From Isohypsibius dastychi (Eukaryota; Tardigrada; Eutardigrada; Parachela; Isohypsibiidae), in the NCBI GenBank assembly GCA_034696485.1, contig JAQIWT010000453.1, positions 1-19,991 on the forward strand: a stretch of 19,991 nt of DNA, in the 5' to 3' direction. The translations under genes were made by a program, and so were the position numbers. The notes below the pieces were generated by a model. That model was given only the letters and a program-made list of their open reading frames with translations, made no database searches and was not told the DNA's origin. This document shows, piece after piece, positions 1 through 8,456 of this stretch. Each line of letters opens with the position of its first letter. The stretch's first letter is position 1.

Positions 1-216
1 GCGTAGCAAGTGTACCAGATCTCCTCACTTGGTACGCCCACGTTTTTGGCTTGGGGTCCACCCTTAAGACCACCTTGGACCCCAACCCCCCTGAGATGGC
101 CATTTTTTAGAGAATAAAAAACTAAGTATAGGCTCGGGGTTCAGTGTTTTTTAAAACTGCTCGGCGAATTTAGCCGAATTATCAAAGATCTCAACTCGGG
201 GTTTGCTACGCCCCTG
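1..216. mobile_element. Truncated MITE-like element at window edge
   Basis: Bases 1-9 (GCGTAGCAA) are the exact reverse complement of 203-211, and the right end finishes as GCTACGCCCCTG at 216. Read inward it begins CAGGGGCGTAGC, a terminus style common in short DNA transposons. The left terminus is cut off by the window, so the outer bases and the target duplication cannot be checked. Inside are two further stems: 12-17 with 30-35, and TTGGGGTCCA at 51-60 with its complement at 76-85. No transposase ORF is present, so it would be non-autonomous. The superfamily is not determined. Confidence 0.5.
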
Positions 217-558
217 ATATTTTCATTGGTTTCTGATTTATGTAATGAAATTTCGCTGGTGCGATTTCGCGGAATTGGCAGTGATAACCAGACTTGCAGT
301 TAATTATATAATTATATAACTGGAAATATTATCGGATCCATTGTCAAATAATTTCACCTTCTCAAAAGTTAATTAATTATTTTCACTTTGGAAGTTTTTC
401 CATTATTTTGAACATGACTGGTTTATTTTGCTTTGCTTGGTTAAATAATTACGGTTCGAGAAATGCGGCCAGAAGAGCAGAATTTGTTCAGATGAATGAA
501 AATGGAAACAGCTGCTATTTTCAAAGCAGAATCATTGTGAGGAGTGCAGCAGAAACGC
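217..558. other. Intergenic, AT-rich
   Basis: No convincing gene is visible. An AT-rich near-palindromic tract lies at about 299-321. TTTATT at 422-427 is a possible poly(A) signal (AATAAA) for a minus-strand transcript. Short ORFs on both strands between 408 and 722 are mutually overlapping and not distinguishable from chance, apart from the possible exon described at 559-688. Confidence 0.4.
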
Positions 559-688
559 TCAGCTCGCGATATCATGTAATCCACGCGAATTATCGGGATA
601 ATCTTCCGAAGATTGCCTCCTTCGATCTCCGCGGTCTCGACTCCTTCCGTCACCAGCACCGCTGAGAACTGTATCCACAACATCCTCC
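559..688 (-). CDS. Possible terminal exon of unknown minus-strand gene
   Basis: On the minus strand a plausible acceptor (CGATTGCAG, ending at 689) is followed by one base and 42 open codons to TGA at 559-561. The peptide starts EDVVDTVLSGAGDG and becomes rich in Arg, Asp and Ser (RSRDRGDRRRQSSEDY), like a disordered C-terminal tail. A second minus-strand frame (441-722) is also open, so the frame choice is uncertain. It cannot be an alternative last exon of the coiled-coil gene at 1151-2583 by simple skipping, because the intron phases do not match. No family is recognised. Confidence 0.2.
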
Positions 689-1150
689 CTGCAATCGGAA
701 CTAATGTACAGTGCGGAATCAAATTCAGATTTCAAAGTTCAATCCAAGAATTTTAAGAGTGTAGAGCTATAGGAGTTTTGAATATCAGCGGCATTTTTTT
801 ACGAAGACAACCAAATAATCAAACATCCCTACGGAATTTCCCAAAAAATATAAGAACTGATTAGGTCATAATTAGACAGTTGAAAAGTCAGAACAAAAAC
901 TAAAAAACAATTTCAACGAGAAAGACTTCTCCATTTAGAAAAGAGTGCTTCCGAAGCAGAATTTGTTCAAAAGTGTTGCAGAGTGAAAAGCTATACCAAA
1001 CAAAAAATTCAATTTTGTATAATAATTTTAACGCAGAAAAACCTAAAAAAAGACTGTTTAGGACTGCAGTGATTTTGCATGTCATTTCTAAGCACTGGTA
1101 AGGTGAGGATGCCAGTCAGTGAATAATTCATGGTGTAATCAACCATCGAC
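689..1150. other. 3' flank of coiled-coil gene, no gene seen
   Basis: AT-rich sequence downstream of the minus-strand stop at 1151, probably 3' untranslated and intergenic DNA. The only ORF of note (900-1085, minus) is 61 codons of low-complexity AT-rich sequence without splice or family support. Confidence 0.4.
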
Positions 1151-2583
1151 CTACAATTTTTCTTTCAGCAAACGGCGAGCTGTAATTGCTTGTGGAATTT
1201 CCAGAAAATCCGGCTTCTCAGTCCACAATAAATTCGTCGTGTTCAACCGCAATGAATCAAGTTCTTGTTCCAGTAACTTCCGGCGATTCCGTTCTTGTTT
1301 AAGTATCTAAATCGCATTCATATTCATTTCGTCGAACATTCGCAAAAGGTCACATGAAGTGGGTAGTTTTTACCTGAGCTTCCCTTTCCAGTAAGTCTTC
1401 CTTCTTTTCAAACTCGATTAATTTTTCTCTCCGGATTCTCTCGAGATCATGGACCATTCTCCGTAAAAGATGTTCGGATTTCAGCCGATAGTCGCGATGG
1501 TATTCCAGTCCACCATCCCGCAGTGCCTCTTGCAGCAGTTTGATGCGGTCGATTATTCTGTGTGTCCGCATTTCCATGTAGCGTTTATATCGCAGATGGA
1601 TATCATAACGAATACGCCATTCGTTTTCTGAAAAATATTCGGGAATATAAAGTACTTGGCTAAATTGGAAAAATAATCGACGTTTTCGTCATATATCGTA
1701 ACACAATAAAACCATGTTTCGTACCGGTCCAAAAAACTCTGTTATTTGGAAAAAAGCTTACAGTTTACTTATTTCAAATTGTCGCACTTTCGAATTTCCG
1801 ATTCGATTTACATAAACAGCGTGCGATATGTAGTGATGAAAGTTTCGGAAAGATCATCGACACCCACTGTTCTACAGTACTTTTCTACATGTGTTTCAGA
1901 TATTAAATTTTGTCTGATCGCGCGAAAAACTATTGTTCTAAAGCATTTTATACGTAGGGAAGTTGATGAATACGCAAATCAAAGCAGCACAGTGCGGGAA
2001 AAACAAAGGCCACAGAAGTCCGAAAAGAAAAATTGTCAATCGACAGAATTATCATAAATTATTTGAAATATGGACGAGTGGTGAATCGAAAGACAGGAAT
2101 CGATGTGGATTTGGAAAAAGAACTTGTTTATCGAATTAACTCTTGATGTACCTATCCCATCAATCATTTACCTCCCACATCCAAAAAACAACAAACCCCG
2201 ACTTTAAGCGCATTTCCGGTCTGCTGTCGTTTACTTCTTTTTTTTCGTCGAGAAAATGATTAAATACACACACGATTTCAAATTCACTCCAGTTGCTGAA
2301 GCCTAGGAAGCCAATTATTTCGATTTTTGTCCGAAAAAACTGATAGGAAGATTTTCACAGTAAATAAATTCTCGACAACAACAAAAACTAAATAAATTCC
2401 ACGGGTTGGACAGTTTGATTTGACGAATTCAAATTGACTCTTAAATCTCCACAACAGCTGTAACAAACACGAAAATATATCATTACCTGATTCCGCTCTG
2501 GCGCGGTCCAAGTTGACCTCCAAATCCTGCAGCACATGTTGCAGCGAAGTGACCGTCTGCAAATAATCCGCGGTGCGGCTCAT
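1151..2583 (-). CDS. Coiled-coil protein, three exons, 168 aa
   Basis: Spliced model: exon 1 2583-2487 (ATG start), exon 2 1627-1374, exon 3 1306-1151 (TAG). Introns are GT-AG (859 and 67 bases), phases 1 and 0, and the sum of 507 bases stays in frame. The protein starts MSRTADYLQTVTSLQHVL and is almost wholly helical and charged. Residues about 8-35 and 80-140 have heptad-like spacing rich in Leu, Glu, Arg and Lys (for example RRMVHDLERIRREKL), so it should form a coiled coil. The tail, residues about 140-168, is less charged and ends RRLLKEKL. There is no signal peptide or membrane segment. I do not recognise the family; a centrosomal, ciliary or structural adaptor role would be a guess. 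It lies 431 bases downstream of, and in the same direction as, the carrier gene, and two ETS-like ACCGGAAGT motifs lie upstream of its start. Confidence 0.72.
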
Positions 2584-3014
2584 TCCTATCTAACCACCAA
2601 AATTTCCTCTCGCTAATTCCACCAGAATAATAAATCCATTCCGTAAAACCTCAACCATATTACATAAAGGTTAACCCGATCATATCACCTCTTCCCCCAA
2701 AAATCGCGAAACGATTCCAACGAACGCCATTGAAAATGCGAGCACTTCCGGTCTGAATTAGTATTTGCATGGCACCAATTTTGAGCAATAAATAAAAGAA
2801 GCCAGCCGCCAGATTCCGAGCGTTACGAGATAAAACCAACAAGTCAGAGAAAAAGCAGACTTTGCAACCGGAAGTGGAGGACTATCGGCCTAGATCAGCC
2901 TGATATACAGGCAAACACAAACCCAAATACAGTTGAAATCACATCGCTCTTTAAAGTTTGAAGGTTCCGGATGGGAGGAGAGGTGAATGAAGAGCAAACT
3001 GGGTCCGGGATAGA
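2584..3014. promoter_or_regulatory. Probable promoter region with ETS-like motifs
   Basis: Gap between the end of the carrier gene and the start of the coiled-coil gene, both minus-strand. It contains ACTTCCGGT at 2744-2752 and ACCGGAAGT at 2867-2875, opposite-orientation copies of the ETS-family core. ATTTCCGGT occurs at 2212-2220 inside the first intron. Such motifs are common in animal promoters near start sites, so the gap probably serves the coiled-coil gene. No TATA box or coding exon is evident. Confidence 0.35.
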
Positions 3015-5588
3015 CTAGTCGAATATCAGCTTTTCCAGGGTTGACTTTGTGAACTCGTAACCGAGGAATAGGATTCCTGAGGCCGGCATGGTACGGAGCA
3101 GTGTCGGACCCAATCCGTTGTATAAAGCAAGAATACCTGCGAATAAAAACGAGATGAAAAAAATGTTCACTTCGACCAATCCTACCCGGTTAGCTAATAA
3201 AGCGTACACTGTAGTGTACACAGTATACCAAATGATACAGCGATCTGCGCGACTTTCAGCGTGTTGAAACTTCATCAGAAAATCTTTTCGCTTTTCGTTT
3301 GGGCCATGAATACGTATAACCATCCACATAAATTATAAATTATCAGATTCGACGTACTTCATTTCAAATTATTAAATTTCTAGACACTAGATTCAGATTA
3401 TTAAATTGTTATCAAATACATTCCAAGTTATTAAATTTCTAAGAAGTAATTTGGAGTATATTATGATACAATTGTGAAACTATATGATTATTTCTGTAAT
3501 ATAATCGGCTTTTTATGAACACAGTTCCCTGTTCTCATTTACTATTCCGTAAACCAACTGAATTTCGATTTCTCCAATTTGTTAACAATCCGAAGTTCAG
3601 TTCGCATGGATTATGAATAATTCTTTTCGATGTGCAACGAGAGAAACGATCACCGAAAACTTTCATACCGAAAATCAAAAGCAGAACTTTACGAAAGTTT
3701 CTGATTTCAACAAAATTTGAAACACGTTTTTCTTTACTCAACTTACCCTCTGTTTTCCCGACGGATATCAAGCACTTCCAAAAGCCTGCTGGCGCCCTTC
3801 CAGTTTGGATCCGACTTTTTACGACATCAGCGGGGAACACGGCTACAATACAAAAACATAGTTCATCGATGAATATGAATGAAGAAACTCTTCCAGTTGT
3901 GTCGAAAACTGATCAATAATATCGCTTACATGTTTTTATAATCATATTACAGTATTCGGAATTTCTTACCAGTCCAGCAAGACACGCCGGCAAATGCACC
4001 GCAGAGTATCGTCCTGAATGATCCGAGATCTTCTTTCTTTTCTCCGGGTTTAGCCAGAACCCTCCTTGCAAGATCATATCCACCAAAGAAGCAAAAATAA
4101 CCGGGCATTTCTCGGACGAGTGTGCTGCTCATTCCCTTGAACATTCCAGGAATTCCTTCCTGACGAAGAATATTTTTCATCAAAGTCCACGGGCCTCTAC
4201 AATAATAAGTCAAATCCAGAGCCATAAATGATCAATTCAAGAATCACTTCCGATCGAATTTCCAAAGCCACATTTCGCGTCCAACATTTCCGTCCACATT
4301 TTAAATTTTGCAAATTCTACCTTTTTTCATTCTTTACTATTTCATGATACAGTTTCTAAAATTCTGATCATATTTTTGTTTCAAAATTTGATTGAAAACT
4401 GATGTTTTTCGAATCACATCTCGAGCTGTATTCAGAATTACAATTTGCATCTTCCGAACACAAGTTATTGCATACAAATATTTCTTTAAAACCACAGAGA
4501 AATTTGTTTTTGTTGTATTGAGATTTCATATTTTGAATTATTCATTATTGTAAAATTCAAGCATAAAACAAAGCCGTTTCCTCAAAAACAAATTACTACT
4601 GTGCTTACATTTTGCGTTCGAGTTTCATTCCAGGATTAGCTGCGAGCTTCATCTGTCGGCTTTCATCCATCGCTTGTAGCTGACATTTCAGCCTGCAAGA
4701 GCAAAAAATTGTACTCACAAATTAAACTTCGAAATGATTGTTCTACCATAAAAAACCAAACATTTACCACCTTACAGTTCTGTCGGACAGAGGAAGAAAC
4801 TGGTAAAAAATGCAGCTGCTCCACCCGCACAAGCGTTCTGGAAACTCGTCAGATCTTCTGTCCTTGTGACTCCAAAAACTGCCTGGAAATGTTAAACAAA
4901 TGAAAACAAAACTGCAGAGCAGAAGTTGTTAACAACCAGAAATATCTTCGAAAAATACAAAAAAGCGAAACAAAAAATCCAATTTTTTCAATATTTCAAT
5001 GCTGTATTTCAGAATTCTTCTTACTCAAACAATTTTCCCAGAAGAACGGAATCACACACATTGATTTTGATTATTTACCTTAACTCCTTGCTGACAAAAT
5101 CCGTAAAACATAAATAAAGATGCATTTTCCAGAATATTCGCAACCAAAGACGGAACCGTTCCCGCATACAGTCCTTTTATCCCCTGACGATTCCACGTTT
5201 TCTTCGAGCAATCCCAGGCACCAGAATAAAATTGCGGATAAGTTTGCATCTTCACCTAAAAAATCAGAACCATCAAAATAATCCAAAAACAAAATGATGG
5301 AACAAATCGGAAGTAGGACAAAGTTTCTCACCTTGACCGTATCCAGTGGCTGACAAAACAGCACCGCGAGTCCACCACCTTTGAAACAACAAAACAGAAC
5401 ACATCGCTGGTTAGAAATATTATGAGATCAACACAAACAAAAACACTCAGAATATCGAGATTTATTCTTTTACCAATTGCTCCTCCAAGCAGATTGATGC
5501 CTCCGATGATGGGCTCTCGGTACAGATGAACACCTCTCAGTTCCCCGCCAGGAACAAGAAGAACTGTTTTTCCAGAATCCGGGCGCAT
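3015..5588 (-). CDS. Mitochondrial ornithine carrier-like protein (SLC25A15/A2 type)
   Basis: Eight exons: 5588-5474, 5378-5332, 5255-5079, 4882-4776, 4692-4609, 4196-3970, 3842-3747, 3136-3015 (TAG). The introns have GT and AG ends and the sum is 975 bases, 324 residues, slightly above the usual about 300. It is a six-helix inner-membrane exchanger with three carrier repeats. The signature PX[D/E]XX[K/R] is intact in each: PLDTVK (49-54), PTELLK (146-151), PADVVK (256-261). Ornithine-carrier-like blocks include NILENASLFMFYGFCQQ, TLVREMPGYFCFFGGYD (residues 202 onward) and LLRTMPASGILFLGYE, retaining the arginines after TLV and TLL that this subfamily uses near the substrate site. Inferred role: exchange of ornithine or related basic amino acids across the inner mitochondrial membrane. 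The first ATG is preferred, although its about 25-residue leader is unlike typical family N-termini. A carnitine/acylcarnitine-branch carrier is a less likely alternative. Confidence 0.88.
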
Positions 5589-6126
5589 TATGAATTGGAA
5601 TCAGGATCAAGGAGCTGCTGTCTTCCAGATTTGGAAGTAGGAGAATTTTACGAAAGCAAAATCAGCTGAGATTTGAGCACGCTTCGCTACGTTACGTCAC
5701 AGCCATACGCTCACACACCCTCCACTACGCACGCCATAGGAATGACAGTACGTTGCGTACGTACGTATGTTTATTTGCGAATTACGATCATCATTCCCGT
5801 GTTATTTTCGGTCTTCGCTGCAGCCTGCAAGAGTTTTCCTAAAGTATTCACTTGAAAACCTGTGTTGCTCACTGTTCATTCGTTGTTTATGATTCTGATT
5901 TTCACCAAGTGACGAATGCATGCATCAAATGCAAGAAGCATTTCGTGAGTCCCATCGTACGATATTAATAATTCACAAAACTTGGCTCGCTTTTTATAAT
6001 CTTCGTTTCTCATGTTTTTTCAAGTTCAGCAGTATGCCTTTCAAACAAAAATTTGGGATATCGCGGCCAGTGTTCGGATGTCCATCGGGCAAAGGCGAGC
6101 GGAAGTAGATAAGCCCTGTCGTTGTC
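5589..6126. promoter_or_regulatory. Upstream region of carrier gene, CRE-like site
   Basis: Non-coding flank 5' of the minus-strand carrier. TTACGTCAC at 5692-5700, about 105 bases upstream of the ATG, resembles a CRE/ATF bZIP site. A short TACG-rich run (about 5749-5768) follows. Small plus-strand ORFs (5673-5855, 5920-6203) lack splice or family support. Regulatory function is inferred from position and motif only. Confidence 0.3.
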
Positions 6127-6549
6127 CTACGGATCAACTTCTACGAGCGGAATTTTTATTATTTTGCGGAGGGAAACTCCTCGAAAACCCGAATCCTCCA
6201 TGAGTTTCAACAAAGAATCATAAAATCTGCCATCTCCAATATATTCGACAAGCCTGCGCTCAGTCCATAGTCCATTCGGGGTGTTGTTGTTTTTTGAAAG
6301 GACCTGCTTTCCGGAAAACACTTCCCACGCTGCATCCGTTGAAAATCGAGGATGAACGTCGTTTGAGGCTGCTGAAACGGAGTATTGCAATGCTTTCTGA
6401 GGAAGGAGGGGAAGCGTCGAGGATGGGGTATTTGTGCGTTTAAACTCGAGGAAACTAACTGAACCGGAAGTCGATGTCGAGGAAGATTCTGAATCTGAGG
6501 CTGTCGTGTTGTTGAAACGGTAATGCCGAACGGACTGCCAGAAATTCAA
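6127..6549 (-). CDS. Hypothetical ORF, possible 3' exon
   Basis: Open frame of about 140 codons ending TAG at 6127. There is no in-frame ATG at its head, so it needs an upstream exon: a good acceptor (TTTCTGGCAG) ends at 6535. One possible 5' exon starts ATG CTT GAA near 6689 with a weak GTATAC donor. The peptide has a Ser/Thr-rich low-complexity stretch (SESSSTSTSGSVS) followed by a more ordered C-terminus (GLWTERRLVEYIGDGRF, then SLLKLMEDSGFRGVSLRK). No family is recognised. It overlaps the plus-strand ORF at 6523-6771; both may be real, or only one. Confidence 0.35.
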   Translation of the reverse strand: MNFWQSVRHYRFNNTTASDSESSSTSTSGSVSFLEFKRTNTPSSTLPLLPQKALQYSVSAASNDVHPRFSTDAAWEVFSGKQVLSKNNNTPNGLWTERRLVEYIGDGRFYDSLLKLMEDSGFRGVSLRKIIKIPLVEVDP

Positions 6550-6771
6550 GACAGTTATTTGGATGTCGGAGTATCATTCAGAAGTATACTGCAATTGTTT
6601 TTGTCGATCTCGCATACGTCGGATGGAAAACTTGTGAATATTCTGGAGTTGACGCGCGATTTTGTTTCCCTGAAAAAGGACCTCTGGATCCTTCAAGCAT
6701 ATGTGAAAACAGCCTTGGGTCAGGTTGGCACCACCAGTCAGATGGATTCAAGTTTGAGGAGGCTCAAGTGA
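6523..6771 (+). CDS. Hypothetical small helical protein, 82 aa
   Basis: An intact ATG-to-TGA ORF whose peptide looks like a compact helical protein: FRSILQLFLSISHTSDGK followed by LVNILELTRDFVSLKKDL and WILQAYVKTALGQ, with regular hydrophobic spacing. There is no signal peptide or clear membrane span. The open frame extends back to 6493, so an upstream exon is possible, and no AATAAA follows closely. I do not recognise the family. The minus strand is also open through most of this stretch, so strand assignment is uncertain. Confidence 0.35.
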   Translation: MPNGLPEIQDSYLDVGVSFRSILQLFLSISHTSDGKLVNILELTRDFVSLKKDLWILQAYVKTALGQVGTTSQMDSSLRRLK

Positions 6772-7313
6772 AAGAATAGAATTGGGTAAGCGCCTTGTTT
6801 CCGGTCTTGGTTTCTGAAGTTGGAAAAGGTGTATTTTTATTTGGTTCAAATTTCGTTTTCTTATCACATTTTTTGGTTTTATTTGAAAGGCACTTCTTTG
6901 AACAATGAATGGTGCATTAAGATGTAGCGGTTTTTCGGAAATGAACTACGGTAGCCTTGTTGACGCAGTATATCGTGTTCGCAGGTGTTGAAAATGAGTG
7001 TAGACAAGTGGTTTGTGTGCCAGATTCTGTTGCGTTGCGTTAGTTGATTGAAACCAAAAGTCCAGTGTCGAAAATATGCATGCATCTCATGCGGGTACTA
7101 TAGTGGCGTTTTATAATTTTAGCTTTGATAGTTAAGATGTTGACTTTTTGAAGTCAACGATGATTTTTAACGTTTTGTTCAAGGCTTTGACTGTGTTCAA
7201 AATGTGCACAAATGATTTTTGCTATCCGAGCTGAAATTTCCTTTACTTTAATTTTTGGATTTTTGTTTTGGTTATATTTTCTTTCCATTCTTTAATTTAT
7301 CTTCAGTTTATAT
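6772..7313. other. Intergenic, no gene seen
   Basis: AT-rich spacer between the small ORF and the left end of the pogo-type element. The minus-strand ORF 6879-7085 (68 codons) has no splice signals or recognisable domain. No promoter elements stand out. Confidence 0.4.
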
Positions 7314-7340
7314 TACAGTATTCCCTGTTAAAGTGAACAC
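7314..7340 (+). repeat. Left terminal inverted repeat of pogo-type element
   Basis: Identical over 27 bases to the reverse complement of 7922-7948, including the presumed TA duplication base pair at its outer edge. Confidence 0.95.
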
Positions 7341-7360
7341 CCGTCCGTTAGGAAAAAAGC

Positions 7361-7393
7361 GTTCACGATTCGCAGGTGTTCACGATTCACAGG
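7361..7393 (+). repeat. Subterminal GTTCACGATTC repeat, copy 1
   Basis: GTTCACGATTC occurs twice within 33 bases (at 7361 and, after AGGT, at 7379). The block recurs in the same orientation at 7891-7922 and, diverged, at 7803-7842, preceded each time by an A-run and GC. A direct repeat inside inverted ends is typical of transposase-binding arrays in pogo-like elements. Confidence 0.75.
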
Positions 7394-7650
7394 TTGGACC
7401 CCTGGGGGGTTGGCAGTTTTCGAAGTGGGGGTCCGAGATAATACAAGGGGGCAGCTTTATTTCTTGCTGAAAAACTGAAAAACTTCCCGACGATTTTTGA
7501 AACCGTGCCTAATGCGATGTCATATTTTGCAGCGATCTTTCGGTACGATAGTTTGTCGGAAACATCTTTGAGTACAGCAAGCTTCTGTTCAAGAGTAAGC
7601 TGAGTATGTTTAGATGGTGTATCGAGTTTACGTTTCGGAGTAGGGGGCAT
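7387..7650 (-). CDS. Transposase-derived CENP-B/pogo HTH protein, 87 aa
   Basis: Starts at MPPTPKRKLDTPSKHTQ; an ATG seven codons upstream is possible but is followed by a less typical leader. Residues about 15-55 (LTLEQKLAVLKDVSDK, then SYRKIAAKYDIALGTVSKIV) match the N-terminal helix-turn-helix of CENP-B, pogo and Tigger transposases, which binds the terminal and subterminal repeats of the element. The basic PKRK stretch could serve in nuclear entry. The last about 30 residues read through the left subterminal repeats and look like junk. The second HTH and the DDE nuclease domain are absent, so it cannot cut DNA. If expressed, it could act as a DNA-binding competitor of a full transposase. 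It may equally be an untranslated relic. Confidence 0.7.
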   Translation of the reverse strand: MPPTPKRKLDTPSKHTQLTLEQKLAVLKDVSDKLSYRKIAAKYDIALGTVSKIVGKFFSFSARNKAAPLYYLGPPLRKLPTPQGSNL

Positions 7651-7720
7651 TTTATACTCAATAATGAACACGGTTTAGATCAGATTTTGAGCTGTTCTCG
7701 AATAAGTTTGTCTCTTGGAA

Positions 7721-7740
7721 CATAGTGAAATTTCACTATG
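7721..7740. repeat. Perfect 20-bp palindrome in element
   Basis: CATAGTGAAA followed immediately by its reverse complement TTTCACTATG, near the 5' side of the HTH ORF (upstream of its start on the minus strand). It could be a protein-binding operator-like site or a cruciform/hairpin; no function can be read from sequence. Confidence 0.8.
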
Positions 7741-7802
7741 CTTGGAAACAGTGAGTGTTCACGTTCACAGGTGAAATTTTAATGGTCCGGCAGAAAAAAA
7801 GC

Positions 7803-7842
7803 GTTCACTGTTCACGTTTGGGAGGTGTTCACGATTCACAGG
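7803..7842 (+). repeat. Subterminal GTTCAC repeat, copy 2 (diverged)
   Basis: GTTCACTGTTCACG, then GGGAGGTGTTCACGATTCAC. Same orientation as the copies at 7361 and 7891 and also preceded by an A-run and GC. Confidence 0.65.
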
Positions 7843-7890
7843 TTCCCCCCTTGTAAAATTTAGCTTGAACGCGCCGGTTAGTAAAAAAGC

Positions 7891-7922
7891 GTTCACGATT
7901 CGGAGGTGTTCACGATTCGCAG
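7891..7922 (+). repeat. Subterminal GTTCACGATTC repeat, copy 3
   Basis: Nearly identical to 7361-7392 (CGGAGG for CGCAGG, and CGCAG for CACAG). Similarity extends upstream through TTAG and A-run to about 7874, giving a direct repeat of about 48 bases with the left end of the element. Confidence 0.75.
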
Positions 7923-7948
7923 TGTTCACTTTAACAGGGAATACTGTA
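7922..7948 (-). repeat. Right terminal inverted repeat of pogo-type element
   Basis: Perfect 27-base inverted match to 7314-7340; ends in TA, consistent with a TA target-site duplication. Confidence 0.95.
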
Positions 7949-8033
7949 AATGGATTCTTTTTCTTTGGCTCTGAATTTTTTGAATTCTCAGAACGGGCTG
8001 GGATGAGAATTCGACATACAATACTAACCTTCA

Positions 8034-8286
8034 TCATCCGACTTCTTCGGTTTTCGGTGAAAACAGAAGTAGAGACCCTCGACCTCGTAAATACCAAATA
8101 CAAATTACTCGAACTTCGGCAATTTTCATAACAATTTTCCGCATAAAATATTTCAAACTGATCGCTTTTCTGATTTTTCGTAAAAATTCACGATATTGAA
8201 TCTCGAGACACCTGTGAATCCGAAGGTCGTTTTTCCAACAAGCCCGAGCTACCATCTGACATTTCTCCACGGTTTTGCCCAAACTG
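8034..8286 (-). CDS. Possible CX9C (Cmc1/Cmc2-like) exon
   Basis: A minus-strand open frame reads LGKTVEKCQMVARACWKNDL then RIHRCLEIQYREFLRKIRKA, preceded by an acceptor-like CGCCAG. The segment CWKNDLRIHRC is an exact C-X9-C followed by Leu, resembling the second hairpin of Cmc1/Cmc2-type proteins (pattern C-x-K-x-N-x-x-L-x-x-C-L). Family members are small intermembrane-space proteins acting in cytochrome c oxidase assembly. A short upstream stretch in another frame, KCVSQVLDHDC near 8382-8350, could be the first cysteine pair with X8 spacing, but I could not build a clean spliced model with a start. It may be a real gene divergent from the SLC36 gene, a decayed copy, or chance. Confidence 0.28.
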
Positions 8287-8456
8287 GCGAGTTATCTTTG
8301 AAATGCAACGATATTTCTGTCGTAATTTCGACAGGTTTTGAAAATTTCATGAAAACACGCAATCGTGGTCAAGGACCTGGGAGACGCACTTTGGAAAAGT
8401 TCATCAGGCACTCTAGATTAGATAGACCACCAAAAGCTTTAATTTGAATTTTCATT

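Larger units (their letters stand above)
7314..7948. mobile_element. Pogo/Tigger-type non-autonomous DNA transposon
   Basis: Perfect 27-bp terminal inverted repeats: 7314-7340 (TACAGTATTCCCTGTTAAAG...) equal the reverse complement of 7922-7948. The outermost TA on each side fits the TA target duplication of Tc1/mariner-pogo elements, giving a 631-bp element (7316-7946) that starts CAGTATTCCC. It encodes only a CENP-B-type helix-turn-helix domain (7387-7650, minus) and has no room for a DDE catalytic domain, so it must be mobilised in trans. Three same-orientation copies of a GTTCAC-rich block lie inside (7361-7393, 7803-7842, 7891-7922). The perfect ends suggest recent activity or conversion. 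Confidence 0.9.

Noticed and set aside
1746-2057. Plus-strand 103-codon ORF inside the first intron of the coiled-coil gene
   Set aside because: No domain or splice context, composition like AT-rich intron sequence, and it runs antisense to a well-supported intron.
7361-7922. Regularly repeated GTTCAC blocks as a CRISPR-like array
   Set aside because: Irregular spacing, only three blocks, contained inside a DNA transposon with inverted ends in a eukaryotic sequence.
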